The notes under the pieces were generated by a model that saw nothing but the letters and a program-made list of their open reading frames with translations, did not search any database and was not told the origin of the DNA. This document shows positions 54,819 to 63,951 of a stretch of DNA of 64,000 nucleotides, piece after piece. Positions within the stretch are counted from its first letter, which is position 1; each line of letters starts with the position of its first letter. The stretch comes from Flagellimonas alvinocaridis. Its GTDB lineage: Bacteria > Bacteroidota > Bacteroidia > Flavobacteriales > Flavobacteriaceae. The stretch lies in assembly GCF_004916895.1 (NCBI RefSeq), contig NZ_SNTZ01000001.1, positions 342,263 through 406,262 on the forward strand, read 5' to 3'. The position numbers were made by a program, and so were the translations under genes.

Positions 54819-55867
54819 AATCCTAGTATATTTTTAAGTTTGTTTGAATCTATTTCCGAACCTGCAAAATCATCAAAAGTCTTGGTCGTGGCCTCAATAA
54901 TATGATCTTGAATAAACTTGGCCCCTTCACGAGCCCCTTGTTCAGGGCTTTTTATGCAACACTCCCACTCCATGACGGCCCAAACATCACATCCGTATTG
55001 GGTCAGTTTGGAAAATATGGTCTTAAAATCAATTTGTCCATCACCCAAAGAACGGTATCTCCCTGCTCTATCTCCCCAATCGTTGTAACCACCAAAAGCT
55101 CCTTTTTTTCCTGTTGGGTTAAACTCGGAATCCTTTACATGGAATGATTTAATAAATTCATGGTAATGGTCTATGTAGGCTATATAATCCAGTTGTTGCA
55201 AAACAAAATGACTTGGATCATAGAGAATATTGACTCTTTTATGATTGCCCGTAGCCTCCAAAAAGCGTTCAAAGGTATCTCCGTCATGCAAATCCTCCCC
55301 AGGGTGAATCTCATAGCACACATCCACACCTTCCTCATCGAAATGGTTCAATATGGGCATCCACCGTTTGGCAAGTTCCTCAAATCCCATTTCCACCAAC
55401 CCTGCTGGTCTTTGCGGCCATGGGTGGGCTGTATGCCAAAGCAAAGCCCCGGAAAACGTGGCATGGGCTTTCAATCCCAACCTTCGACTGGCGGTTGCCG
55501 CCTTTTTAACGATCTCTATGGCCCACTGGGTACGCTCCTTTGGCTTGCCCTTAAGGGCATCGGGGGCAAAATTGTCGAACATGATGTCATACGCAGGATG
55601 CACCGCCACCAATTGTCCTTGTAAATGGGTGGACAATTCGGTAATTTCCAATCCGTATGAATTTATCTTTCCTTTAAGTTCATCGCAATAGTCCTGACTT
55701 TCGGCTGCCTTGTCCAAATCAATCAAAAAGGATTCCCAAGTAGGTATTTGAATCCCCTTGTATCCCAGTCCGGAAGCCCATTCGCAAAGACCATCCAAAG
55801 AATTGAATGGTGGCTGACTGTCCACAAATTGTGCTAAAAAAACAGCCGGTCCTTTAATTGTTTTCAT
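54815..55867 (-). CDS. Sugar phosphate isomerase/epimerase (AP-endonuclease-2-like TIM barrel)
   Basis: A 350-residue cytoplasmic TIM-barrel enzyme with no signal peptide. The metal-site residues lie in VCYEIHPGEDLHDG, ILYDPSHFVLQQ, KSFHVKDSEF and AVMEWECCIK, the Glu, Asp, His and Glu pattern of the xylose-isomerase-like superfamily. Members next to DUF1080 and GMC genes are thought to isomerise or epimerise keto-sugars. It is the first gene of a three-gene operon with two DUF1080 genes and is divergent from GMC gene 1, with 143 bases between them. Confidence 0.88.
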   Translation of the reverse strand: MKTIKGPAVFLAQFVDSQPPFNSLDGLCEWASGLGYKGIQIPTWESFLIDLDKAAESQDYCDELKGKINSYGLEITELSTHLQGQLVAVHPAYDIMFDNFAPDALKGKPKERTQWAIEIVKKAATASRRLGLKAHATFSGALLWHTAHPWPQRPAGLVEMGFEELAKRWMPILNHFDEEGVDVCYEIHPGEDLHDGDTFERFLEATGNHKRVNILYDPSHFVLQQLDYIAYIDHYHEFIKSFHVKDSEFNPTGKKGAFGGYNDWGDRAGRYRSLGDGQIDFKTIFSKLTQYGCDVWAVMEWECCIKSPEQGAREGAKFIQDHIIEATTKTFDDFAGSEIDSNKLKNILGL

Positions 55868-56010
55868 TTAGGTTGAATTTTTGGAATTAATAAATCCACT
55901 CTACTTTTAGGATTTATCCTCTATATTTAAGAAAAAAATCATGGTATTCTTATTTCCCATGAACAAAGACCTAAATATAGGGATTAGCCAACAATTAAAA
56001 CAGAAGAAAA

Positions 56011-57714
56011 GTGAATGATCCCAAAGTTTATGATGCCATTGTTGTAGGAACAGGGGTAAGCGGTGGCTGGGCTGCCAAAGAACTATGCGAAAATGGTTTA
56101 AACACTTTGGTGTTGGAACGTGGCCCCATGGTAAAACATGTAGAGGACTACAAAACCATGAACGACGACCCATGGGATTATCCATTTAAGGGCGAACTAA
56201 GCCGGGCCGACAAAGAAAAGTACCACAAACAGCTACGGGTAGGGTGGGCTCCCAGAGATGATGTAAAACATTTCTTTGTGAACGATTTGGAACATCCCTA
56301 CCAAGAAACCAAACGTTTTGATTGGATACGAGGCTATCAGGTAGGTGGCCGTTCCCTGATTTGGGGGCGACAAAGTTATCGGTGGAGCGACATTGATTTT
56401 GAGGCCAATAAAAAGGAAGGTATCGCGGTGGATTGGCCTGTTCGTTACAAAGACATAACACCTTGGTATGATAAGGTAGAGTCCTATATTGGCGTAAGTG
56501 GCCAAGCATTAGGGCTTAAGCAATTGCCCGATGGGAAATTTCAACCTCCAATGGAATTGAATTGCGCGGAAAAAGAACTGCAACAAGCTTTGGCTACCAA
56601 TTTTGAGGATGGTAGATTGTTGACCATTGGCAGAGTGGCCCACATTACAGAAAAAACAGCGGAATTTGAAGGTCGCGGACCTTGTCAATATAGAAACCGA
56701 TGCTGGAGGGGATGTCCCTTTGGAGGCTATTTTAGTAGCAACTCCTCTACCCTTCCCGCTGCGGAACGGACCGGAAACATGACTCTAAGACCCAATTCAA
56801 TTGTGCATGAAGTCATTTATGATGAGCAACAAAAAAAGGCCACTGGGGTCAGGGTCATCGATACTGTAACCCATGAGAAAATAGAGTTCAAAGCAAATAT
56901 TGTGTTTCTATGTGCATCCTCCATGGCATCCGTGGGCATCTTGTTGCAATCCAAATCAAAGGCATTCCCCAATGGAATGGGTAACAACCACGACCAATTG
57001 GGACGCAACATTATGGACCATCATTACCAATTGGGTGCGTCGGCAAAGGTCGATGGCCATTTGGACAAGTATTATAAAGGAAGACGTCCCAATGGTTTTT
57101 ATATCCCAAGGTTTGTCAATCTGGATGAAAAAACGCAACGGAAGGACTTTTTGCGCGGATTTGGATACCAAGGTGGTGCCAATAGGACCAACTGGTCTGA
57201 AATGGTCGCGGAAATGGGTTATGGCAAGGCACTTAAGGAAGCCATTCTAAAACCTGGTGGTTGGGAAATTGGGATGACCGGCTTTGGGGAAATGTTGCCC
57301 CATCATGACAATCGGGTTACCTTGAGCAAGGATAAAAAGGACCAATGGGGATTGCCCCAATTGGATTTTGATGTGGAATTCAAGGACAACGAATACAAAA
57401 TGCGCGAAGCCATACTTGAAGAGGCCGCTGCCATGTTGAAAGCGGCAGGTTTTAGGGATATCTCTACCTATGATAACGAAACAGGTCCCGGTCTGGGCAT
57501 CCATGAAATGGGGGGTGCACGAATGGGTCATGACCCCAAAACCTCAGTATTGAACAAGAACAATCAATTACACGATGTGCCCAATGTTTATGTTACCGAT
57601 GGTGCTTTTATGACCTCAGCGAGTTGCGTAAACCCTTCTTTAACATACATGGCGTTTACGGCCAGGGCCGCCAATCATGCTGCAAATCAATTTAAACAAC
57701 ATAAATTCTCTTAA
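56011..57714 (+). CDS. GMC oxidoreductase 1, FAD-dependent sugar dehydrogenase type (GTG start)
   Basis: A 567-residue flavoprotein starting at GTG (MNDPKVYDAIVVGTGVSGG). The FAD motif GTGVSGGWAAKELCENG is at the N-terminus; no signal peptide is present. Active-site residues are His498 (GIHEMGGARMG) and Asn541 (SCVNPSLTY), 43 residues apart as in glucose oxidase. A C-x5-C-x3-C group (Cys225, Cys231, Cys235; CQYRNRCWRGCPFGG) matches the cluster motif of iron-sulfur FAD-glucose dehydrogenases. It belongs to the gluconate-2-dehydrogenase-like branch. No small-subunit gene follows; the next gene encodes an ASCH protein. Likely oxidises a sugar or glycoside. Confidence 0.9.
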   Translation: MNDPKVYDAIVVGTGVSGGWAAKELCENGLNTLVLERGPMVKHVEDYKTMNDDPWDYPFKGELSRADKEKYHKQLRVGWAPRDDVKHFFVNDLEHPYQETKRFDWIRGYQVGGRSLIWGRQSYRWSDIDFEANKKEGIAVDWPVRYKDITPWYDKVESYIGVSGQALGLKQLPDGKFQPPMELNCAEKELQQALATNFEDGRLLTIGRVAHITEKTAEFEGRGPCQYRNRCWRGCPFGGYFSSNSSTLPAAERTGNMTLRPNSIVHEVIYDEQQKKATGVRVIDTVTHEKIEFKANIVFLCASSMASVGILLQSKSKAFPNGMGNNHDQLGRNIMDHHYQLGASAKVDGHLDKYYKGRRPNGFYIPRFVNLDEKTQRKDFLRGFGYQGGANRTNWSEMVAEMGYGKALKEAILKPGGWEIGMTGFGEMLPHHDNRVTLSKDKKDQWGLPQLDFDVEFKDNEYKMREAILEEAAAMLKAAGFRDISTYDNETGPGLGIHEMGGARMGHDPKTSVLNKNNQLHDVPNVYVTDGAFMTSASCVNPSLTYMAFTARAANHAANQFKQHKFS

Positions 57715-57723
57715 AACCTGCTT

Positions 57724-58188
57724 ATGGAAAATGCTTCAGCCCGAAATCTATGGGGCGATTTTTTGGACGCCCATTTGGAATTTGCTTCTGAGGATGCACC
57801 TAAAGTTATCCACTTTTGTGACAATGAAAAGGATGCCGACACCTGTGCTGAATTGGCATGCAAAGAAATCAAAAGAGCTACATCCCATTCTTTAAAAGGT
57901 CTACAGCTTCGGAATGAAAAACTGCCTAAAATCGGTGATTTTTATGTGGTGACCGATTGGAAAGGCAATGCAAAATGTGTGATTCGCACTACTTCCGTGA
58001 AGTTGTTGCCCTATTTCAGTATTCGTGAAGAGCATGCCAGACTGGAAGGCGAAGGCGACAAAAGTCTTGACTATTGGAAAAAGACGCATTGGGATTATTA
58101 TTCACGGGAACTTGCAGCATTTGGTGCAGTCCCCAAAGAAAGTATGATCGTGGTATTCGAGCAATTTGAAATGCTCTATAAAAGATAA
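57724..58188 (+). CDS. ASCH domain protein
   Basis: A 154-residue soluble protein. LWGDFLDAHLEFA, then GDFYVVTDWKGNAKCVIRTTSVKLLPYFSI and YWKKTHWDYYSREL show the beta-barrel plan of the ASCH domain, a PUA-like fold of RNA- or nucleotide-modifying enzymes. It lies 9 bases after GMC gene 1 and may be co-transcribed, but its role in sugar metabolism is unclear. A hairpin covers its stop codon. Cytoplasmic. Confidence 0.87.
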   Translation: MENASARNLWGDFLDAHLEFASEDAPKVIHFCDNEKDADTCAELACKEIKRATSHSLKGLQLRNEKLPKIGDFYVVTDWKGNAKCVIRTTSVKLLPYFSIREEHARLEGEGDKSLDYWKKTHWDYYSRELAAFGAVPKESMIVVFEQFEMLYKR

Positions 58189-58212
58189 TGGCCACCAAAC
58201 GGCAGCCATTAT
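58185..58212. terminator. Hairpin between convergent ASCH and Gfo/Idh/MocA genes
   Basis: A perfect stem ATAATGGC / GCCATTAT with a 12-base loop overlaps the ASCH stop codon. No T-run follows, so it may be a weak bidirectional terminator or an mRNA 3'-end structure. Confidence 0.4.
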
Positions 58213-58235
58213 ATCTAATTTACTAGGCCGAAATA

Positions 58236-59372
58236 TTAATCCATGTCCACCCAAATGTTACCTTGTTTGTGTGAAGCTACGGTATTTTCTATGAAATTTA
58301 GTCCACGAACACCATCGGTCATGGTTGGGAATTCTCCGCTATTGTATTCCTCACCACGTATGGCCCTTGCCACTCCCAAATATATATTGGCCATGGCATC
58401 AAAAATTCCCTCAGGGTGACCAGGAGGCAACTTGGTGCCATCCAATGAAAGTTTTGAATTATAGGCATGGCCAGGTTTTAATACCTGTAATGGTTCTGGG
58501 TCGTTTAGTTTATAGAGATAATTGGGATTTTCCTGCTCCCATCGCAAACCTCCCTTTTCCCCATAAATGGCAATAGTAAGGTTGTTCTCTTCCCCAGTGG
58601 CCACCTGACTTGCACGAACAAGGCCTTTTACATGTTCTCCCATACGGACCAACACGGTTCCGTCCACATCCATTTGGTTGTCAGCATACAAGTAGTTGAA
58701 ATCACACAGCAGGGATTTTACCTGAAGTCCGGTGGTATACTCAATCATATTAAAGGCATGGACACCAATATCTCCCATACAAGAACTGATTCCCGCTTTT
58801 TTGGGATCCAAGCGCCATACGGTTGACCGTTTTTCCTTATCGTGTATGATGGGGTTGATCCAGCCTTGGTAATACTGCGCATCCACTTTGTGGATTTTTC
58901 CCAAGGCACCCTCTTTGATCATCTCCCGCATTTGGCGTACCATGGGGTAGCCTGTATAGGTATGCGTAACCGCAAAAACAGTCCCGGCCTTGGCCAAGGT
59001 TTCCTGAAGGATTATGGCTTCATCATAGGTGGTGGTCATGGGCTTTTCACAGATGACGTGAAAACCGTTTTCCAACAACTTTTTGGCCATGGGAAAATGC
59101 AAGAAGTTGGGCGTAAGGATGGAGCATACTTGAATACGTTCATCCTCTGGAAGCTTCAACTCCTCCTCCACCAACGTATCAAAATCTTTATAGATGCGGT
59201 TGGTAGGAATGTCTATTTCCTTGGCAAAATCCACACTGTCCTCAAAATTGGGGTTGAAGACCGCCCCCACAATTTCATAGTTATCATTGATGAAAGAAGC
59301 TACTCTGTGCAATACCCCAATAAGGGAATCACCGCCTCCTCCAAGTATTCCTAATCTAATTTTTTTTGGCAT
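58236..59372 (-). CDS. Gfo/Idh/MocA family oxidoreductase
   Basis: A 378-residue NAD(P)-dependent dehydrogenase. The Rossmann start GILGGGGDSLIGVLHRVA and the EKP motif (CEKPMTTTYDEA) mark the family; KVDAQYYQGWINPI and SSCMGDIGVHAFNMIEYTTG belong to the substrate domain, with the Asp/His pair in GDIGVHAF near the active site. No signal peptide. Such enzymes oxidise or reduce sugar carbons, often C3. It is the last gene of an operon with the MFS, DinB and TIM-barrel genes (12 to 24 bases apart). Substrate not known. Confidence 0.9.
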   Translation of the reverse strand: MPKKIRLGILGGGGDSLIGVLHRVASFINDNYEIVGAVFNPNFEDSVDFAKEIDIPTNRIYKDFDTLVEEELKLPEDERIQVCSILTPNFLHFPMAKKLLENGFHVICEKPMTTTYDEAIILQETLAKAGTVFAVTHTYTGYPMVRQMREMIKEGALGKIHKVDAQYYQGWINPIIHDKEKRSTVWRLDPKKAGISSCMGDIGVHAFNMIEYTTGLQVKSLLCDFNYLYADNQMDVDGTVLVRMGEHVKGLVRASQVATGEENNLTIAIYGEKGGLRWEQENPNYLYKLNDPEPLQVLKPGHAYNSKLSLDGTKLPPGHPEGIFDAMANIYLGVARAIRGEEYNSGEFPTMTDGVRGLNFIENTVASHKQGNIWVDMD

Positions 59373-59384
59373 GTTTTATTTAAT

Positions 59385-60614
59385 TTACTCTTTGTATTCT
59401 ATTTTTTCATTTTTGAACAACAAGGCAAAGATAATTGCCACAGCAAAAGCAAAAATAGCAGGAAAGCGCCAGATACTTGCCCAATCATGGCTGTTTTCTG
59501 AAATAAGATAGTTGTCCGTTATCTGTCCGGCTATCCAGAACCCGATGAGCATCCCCACCCCATAGGTGGCCAAGGTAATCAACCCTTGGGCAGCACTCTT
59601 GTATTTTTCACCAGCTTTGCTGTCGGTATAGATCTGTCCCGAAACAAAGAAGAAATCGTAACAAATGCCGTGCAGTGCAATCCCCAAGAGGAGCATAAAT
59701 GTCAAGCTTCCCGCATCTCCATAAGCAAACAGCAAATACCTAGCAGTCCAAGCCAACATCCCTGCGATTATGGTTTTCTTGAATCCAAATTTGGTGAAGA
59801 AATACGGCAAAAGGAGCATAAACAATACTTCTGAAGCTTGACCAATGGTCATCTTTCCGGTTGGGTTCTCCATTCCAATTTCAGACAAAAACGGATTGGC
59901 GTTTTGATAATAGAATGCCAATGGAATACAGATCAAAATCGATGAGATAAAGAAAACCAGGAAGTTTCTATCCTTTAAAAGTTTCAAGGCATCCAACCCC
60001 AACATGTCGGCAACCGATACTTTTTCGTCCTTGTTAACGCTTGGAGGGGTCTTGGGCAAAGTGAAACTAAAAAGCCCCAAAACGGCGGAAGCGATACCTA
60101 CCATCAAAAAGGTATTCTTCAGCATTCCTGCTTGAATACTTTCTGGGGAATCCCAAAAGAAAATATAACTAATGACCAATCCGGCAACGATCCATCCAAT
60201 AGTCCCAAAAACGCGGATAGGCGAAAATTCCTTGGCTGGATCCTTCATTTGGCTGAAGGAAATGGAATTCACCAAGGCCAATGTGGGCATGTACAAAATC
60301 ATATACCCCAGAATGTACGGATAAAATAACGCAAACTCATCAGCTTGGTACATTTGGTACATCAGGAAGGCCCCAACCAAATGCAGCACTCCCAAGATTC
60401 GTTCAGCATTAAAGTATCTATCGGCAATCAAACCAATAATGAAAGGAGCAATGATGGCTCCCCACGATTGTGTTGAGAAAGCTTGGGCAATCTCTCCCCC
60501 GGTTGCATTTAAATTGTTCCCCAGAAAAGTTCCTAGGGTCACAAACCATCCGCCCCAAATAAAAAATTCGAGGAACATCATAAAGGACAGTTGGAATTTG
60601 GTTTTAAAACTCAT
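59385..60614 (-). CDS. MFS transporter of the nucleoside-permease (NHS) type
   Basis: A 409-residue membrane protein with twelve hydrophobic helices. MSFKTKFQLSFMMFLEFFIW, GGWFVTLGTFLG and IIAPFIIGLIADRYFNAERI are typical of NupG/XapB-like nucleoside:proton symporters, and this branch also includes sugar carriers in sugar-oxidation gene clusters. It lies in an operon with a Gfo/Idh/MocA gene, 15 bases after DinB. Transport of the pathway's sugar is more likely here than of nucleosides, but this is inference. Confidence 0.88.
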   Translation of the reverse strand: MSFKTKFQLSFMMFLEFFIWGGWFVTLGTFLGNNLNATGGEIAQAFSTQSWGAIIAPFIIGLIADRYFNAERILGVLHLVGAFLMYQMYQADEFALFYPYILGYMILYMPTLALVNSISFSQMKDPAKEFSPIRVFGTIGWIVAGLVISYIFFWDSPESIQAGMLKNTFLMVGIASAVLGLFSFTLPKTPPSVNKDEKVSVADMLGLDALKLLKDRNFLVFFISSILICIPLAFYYQNANPFLSEIGMENPTGKMTIGQASEVLFMLLLPYFFTKFGFKKTIIAGMLAWTARYLLFAYGDAGSLTFMLLLGIALHGICYDFFFVSGQIYTDSKAGEKYKSAAQGLITLATYGVGMLIGFWIAGQITDNYLISENSHDWASIWRFPAIFAFAVAIIFALLFKNEKIEYKE

Positions 60615-60629
60615 TTTAGTCAGTTTAGT

Positions 60630-61073
60630 TTATCGTTTATAAAAAATATAGTCCAGAGGTTCAGGGGCTGTGCCAGATGCACGCAAATCCATCATAATCT
60701 GGCCCCTATGGTGGGTAGAATGGTTCACCACGTGGAAAAGGATGTCTTTAACGTCATTGGCAAAAGTCCTTCCCTCACTGTTTTCATATTCCACCCTCTT
60801 GTTAAGATCATCGGTATTGGTAATGATTTCAAAGGATGTCCTTTGGTTATCGTAATGGATGTCTTCCCAGTTTTGCACAGGTTGTTCCTGCCAAACCGTA
60901 AAGTCCGGTTGCTTTTCCAATATCCTTTGGTTCCAGATGTGATGTGCATTCAGGATATGGCTAAAAAGGCGAATACAATTTTCAGGGACTTGTTCCATGG
61001 AATGGAGCTGCCCTATCAGCTTTTTATTGCAGTAGAAATTGTAATCGAAGAGCTGTTGCAAGAATCCCTTCAT
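60630..61073 (-). CDS. DinB family protein
   Basis: A 147-residue four-helix protein. The three metal-binding His residues are placed as in DinB/YfiT proteins: SHILNAHHIWNQRIL (His) and VNHSTHHRGQIMMDLRASG (two His). DinB folds often act as thiol S-transferases or unknown metal hydrolases. It lies between a TIM-barrel gene (24 bases) and the MFS gene (15 bases) in an operon for sugar metabolism. Its role there is not known. Cytoplasmic. Confidence 0.9.
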   Translation of the reverse strand: MKGFLQQLFDYNFYCNKKLIGQLHSMEQVPENCIRLFSHILNAHHIWNQRILEKQPDFTVWQEQPVQNWEDIHYDNQRTSFEIITNTDDLNKRVEYENSEGRTFANDVKDILFHVVNHSTHHRGQIMMDLRASGTAPEPLDYIFYKR

Positions 61074-61097
61074 ACCTCTTTACCTTATAGTGAACGT

Positions 61098-62096
61098 CTA
61101 ACGCAGTTTGTCCAACAATTCTTTTGTTGCCAAAATACCTGCTTCCTCACTTAGTTCATTGCCTTCATATTCTACACCCACATAGCCTGAGTAACCAGCT
61201 TCCTTAACTATTTTGATCATCTCGGCATAGTCTATGGCAGTTTCGTTCCCCTCTTCATCAAAATTATAGGATTTGGCACTCACGGCCTTGGCATAAGGCA
61301 TAAGTTCACGCACTCCTTGATATTTGTCATACTCCTCCAGGCATTTGGATTCGTAATAATCCCCTGCTTCCCTTTTGATGCAAAAATTGCCAAAGTCAGG
61401 CAAAGTACCACAATTGTCCATATTCACCTGCTTCATAACATCTACAAGCATGGCTGCATTAGATGAGGGCCCTCCGTGGTTCTCCACAATAATGTTGATG
61501 TTCTTACCCTTGGCGTAGGTAGATAATTGGGTCAGTCCATCAACAGAAGCTTCTGTCCAGGCTTCTGGCTCCATAAGACCATTGAGGTTAACCCTAATGG
61601 AATGACAGCCCAAAGCGGCAGCGGCATCTACCCATTTATAATGATTTTCAACAGCTTCTTTTCGCTCTTTTTCATCGGCAGCGGCCAAATCCCCTTGGCC
61701 GTCAATCATGATGATCAGGTTTTCCAATCCATATTTTTCACTTTCGGCCTTACTCTTCTCTACGAATTTTTTCATGGCTTCTTCGGAGAAGTTGTCTTTC
61801 TCCAGTTCTGGATAATATAACCCACTCACATACTCCAATCCTTCAAACCCCCATTCTTTGGCCTTTTCAGCAAAACGATAGGGATCCATTCCTTCTTCAC
61901 GTATCATTTTGTGCATGGACCATTGGGCCAAGGAAATCTTCAACACGCTTTCATCAGTTGTTGCTGTTACCTCTTCGGCCACATCCTGGCTATCCGTTTC
62001 TTCCTTTTTTTGGTTTTGTTTGCAGGAAAACATTCCCAACATCACAAGCATTACTACAGCCAAAGTGCCATTCTTGGCAAAAAAATGTCTCTTCAT
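61098..62096 (-). CDS. Secreted TIM-barrel isomerase (hydroxypyruvate-isomerase-like), lipoprotein
   Basis: A 332-residue protein with a lipoprotein signal (VVMLVMLGMFSCKQNQ) and a short acidic linker. The TIM barrel starts near residue 50 (LKISLAQWSMHKMIREEGMD). Metal-ligand positions are suggested by NIIVENHGGPSS, TLPDFGNFC, AVSAKSYNFDEEG and VGVEYEGNELSEE. It belongs to the sugar phosphate isomerase/epimerase superfamily, but the lipobox puts it on the periplasmic side, where phosphorylated sugars are scarce. It heads the operon with DinB, MFS and Gfo genes and is divergent from GMC gene 2 (136 bases apart). Confidence 0.87.
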   Translation of the reverse strand: MKRHFFAKNGTLAVVMLVMLGMFSCKQNQKKEETDSQDVAEEVTATTDESVLKISLAQWSMHKMIREEGMDPYRFAEKAKEWGFEGLEYVSGLYYPELEKDNFSEEAMKKFVEKSKAESEKYGLENLIIMIDGQGDLAAADEKERKEAVENHYKWVDAAAALGCHSIRVNLNGLMEPEAWTEASVDGLTQLSTYAKGKNINIIVENHGGPSSNAAMLVDVMKQVNMDNCGTLPDFGNFCIKREAGDYYESKCLEEYDKYQGVRELMPYAKAVSAKSYNFDEEGNETAIDYAEMIKIVKEAGYSGYVGVEYEGNELSEEAGILATKELLDKLR

Positions 62097-62232
62097 AAGA
62101 TTCTTTAATAAAATTTCACATGGAATACAAAAACTACAACGTTATAGTAGCGAATTCTCAATAAACATAGGGTTTAAATGTAGAAAATTAATTTAATAAT
62201 TAATACATTTAGGAAATAAACAATCCGAATAA

Positions 62233-63951
62233 ATGAGTAAATTTTATTACAACCAGGAGCAGGACTCCTATGATGCCATTGTGGTAGGCACAGGCATCAG
62301 TGGTGGTTGGGCTGCCAAGGAGCTTTGTGAAAATGGACTCAAGACTTTGGTCTTGGAGCGTGGTCCCATGGTAAAACACCGTGAGGACTATCCCACAGCC
62401 AACAAAGACCCCTGGGATTTTCCCCACGCTGGGCAACCCACAAGAGAAGAACTAAAACAACAAGAGAAACAGGCCAGAACCGGTTATACAGTTAGAGCAG
62501 AATCCAGGCACTGGTTTGTCAATGATTTGATACACCCATACAATGAGGTCAAGCGTTTTGATTGGATGCGGGGGTATCACGTAGGAGGTCGTTCCATTAT
62601 GTGGGGACGCCATAGTTACCGTTGGAGTGACATTGATTTTGCCGCAAACAAGAATGAAGGCATTGCCGTGGATTGGCCGGTACGCTACAAAGATATTGCC
62701 CCTTGGTATGATAAAGTTGAAAGTTATATCGGGGTTTCTGGTGAAAACCTAGGGCTGCCACAATTGCCCGATGGGCAATTTGAGCCGATGATGGAACTCA
62801 ACTGCGTTGAAGACCACGTAAGAGGCAAAGTGGCAGAACATTTTGGAGGTCGTGTGATTACGGCCGGTAGGGTGGCCCACATTAACAGTGACAAAAAATT
62901 TGAAGGTGATGGCCGTGTACGCTGCCAGTTTAGAAACCGTTGTGTTCGCGGGTGTCCGTTTGGCGCTTATTTCAGCAGCGTTTCATCTACATTACCCGCA
63001 GCAGAAAGAACAGGGAACATGACCCTTAGGCCTGATTCCATTGTGCATGAAATCATTTATGACCCCAATACCAAAAAAGCAACTGGGGTCAAAGTCATAG
63101 ATAGAGAAACCAAGGAAGAGTTCGAGTTCAAGGCCAAAGTTATTTTCCTTTGCGCCTCTGCCATTGCTTCCACATCTATTTTGATGCAATCCAAATCGGA
63201 CAGGTTTGAAAATGGATTGGGCAACGACTCCGGTGAACTGGGACACAACATCATGGACCACCATTTCTTGGCTGGTGCCAGTGGAAAATTTGATGGATTC
63301 GAAGACAAATACTACAAAGGCAGAAAGCCCAATGGCATTTATATTCCAAGGTTCCGAAATCTTGGTGGCGATTCCAATATGAAGGATTTTGTTCGTGGAT
63401 ATGGGTACCAAGGTGGTGCCGGTCGTGGCAATTATGAAGAAATGATCGCCGAAGCTGCCTTTGGAAAAGAATACAAGGACGCTGTTCTATCCCCAGGCGG
63501 ATGGAACATGGGTATGACCGCTTTTGGAGAAATTCTTCCCTATCACGACAACAAAATGACCTTGGATTATGACAAAAAGGATCCATGGGGATTGCCTACC
63601 GTGACATTTGATGCCGAGATCAAGGAAAACGAATTGAACATGCGTAAGGACATGACAGACCAAGCGGTTAAAATGCTTGAGAAAGCAGGAGCAAGGGACA
63701 TTACACCCTATGACAATCCTTATGCCATAGGATTGGGCATCCATGAAATGGGTACCGCACGTATGGGTCGTGATCCAAAAACTTCCGTGGTCAATGGAAA
63801 CAACCAAGTACACGCCTGTAAGAATGTTTATGTTACTGATGGAGCGTTTATGACCTCAGCTAGTTGTGTAAACCCATCATTGACTTATATGGCATTTACT
63901 GCAAGAGCGGCAAACCATGCTGTTCAAGAACTTAAAAAAGGAAATATATAA
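62233..63951 (+). CDS. GMC oxidoreductase 2, FAD-dependent sugar dehydrogenase type
   Basis: A 572-residue flavoprotein that closely resembles GMC 1, with long identical blocks through the FAD, cluster and C-terminal regions. The FAD motif is VVGTGISGGWAAKELCENG; the catalytic pair is His504 (GIHEMGTARMG) and Asn547 (SCVNPSLTY). The C-x5-C-x3-C motif is again present (Cys231, Cys237, Cys241; CQFRNRCVRGCPFGA). No signal peptide. It overlaps by one base (TAATG) the start of a twin-arginine small-subunit gene, so it would be exported as a complex with that subunit. It is probably the catalytic subunit of a sugar or glycoside dehydrogenase. Confidence 0.93.
   Translation: MSKFYYNQEQDSYDAIVVGTGISGGWAAKELCENGLKTLVLERGPMVKHREDYPTANKDPWDFPHAGQPTREELKQQEKQARTGYTVRAESRHWFVNDLIHPYNEVKRFDWMRGYHVGGRSIMWGRHSYRWSDIDFAANKNEGIAVDWPVRYKDIAPWYDKVESYIGVSGENLGLPQLPDGQFEPMMELNCVEDHVRGKVAEHFGGRVITAGRVAHINSDKKFEGDGRVRCQFRNRCVRGCPFGAYFSSVSSTLPAAERTGNMTLRPDSIVHEIIYDPNTKKATGVKVIDRETKEEFEFKAKVIFLCASAIASTSILMQSKSDRFENGLGNDSGELGHNIMDHHFLAGASGKFDGFEDKYYKGRKPNGIYIPRFRNLGGDSNMKDFVRGYGYQGGAGRGNYEEMIAEAAFGKEYKDAVLSPGGWNMGMTAFGEILPYHDNKMTLDYDKKDPWGLPTVTFDAEIKENELNMRKDMTDQAVKMLEKAGARDITPYDNPYAIGLGIHEMGTARMGRDPKTSVVNGNNQVHACKNVYVTDGAFMTSASCVNPSLTYMAFTARAANHAVQELKKGNI

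Noticed and set aside
56011-63951. Recent tandem duplication by a mobile element as the cause of the two GMC units
   Set aside because: No terminal repeats, transposase or target-site duplications were seen, and the flanking isomerases belong to different subfamilies, so an old duplication is more likely.
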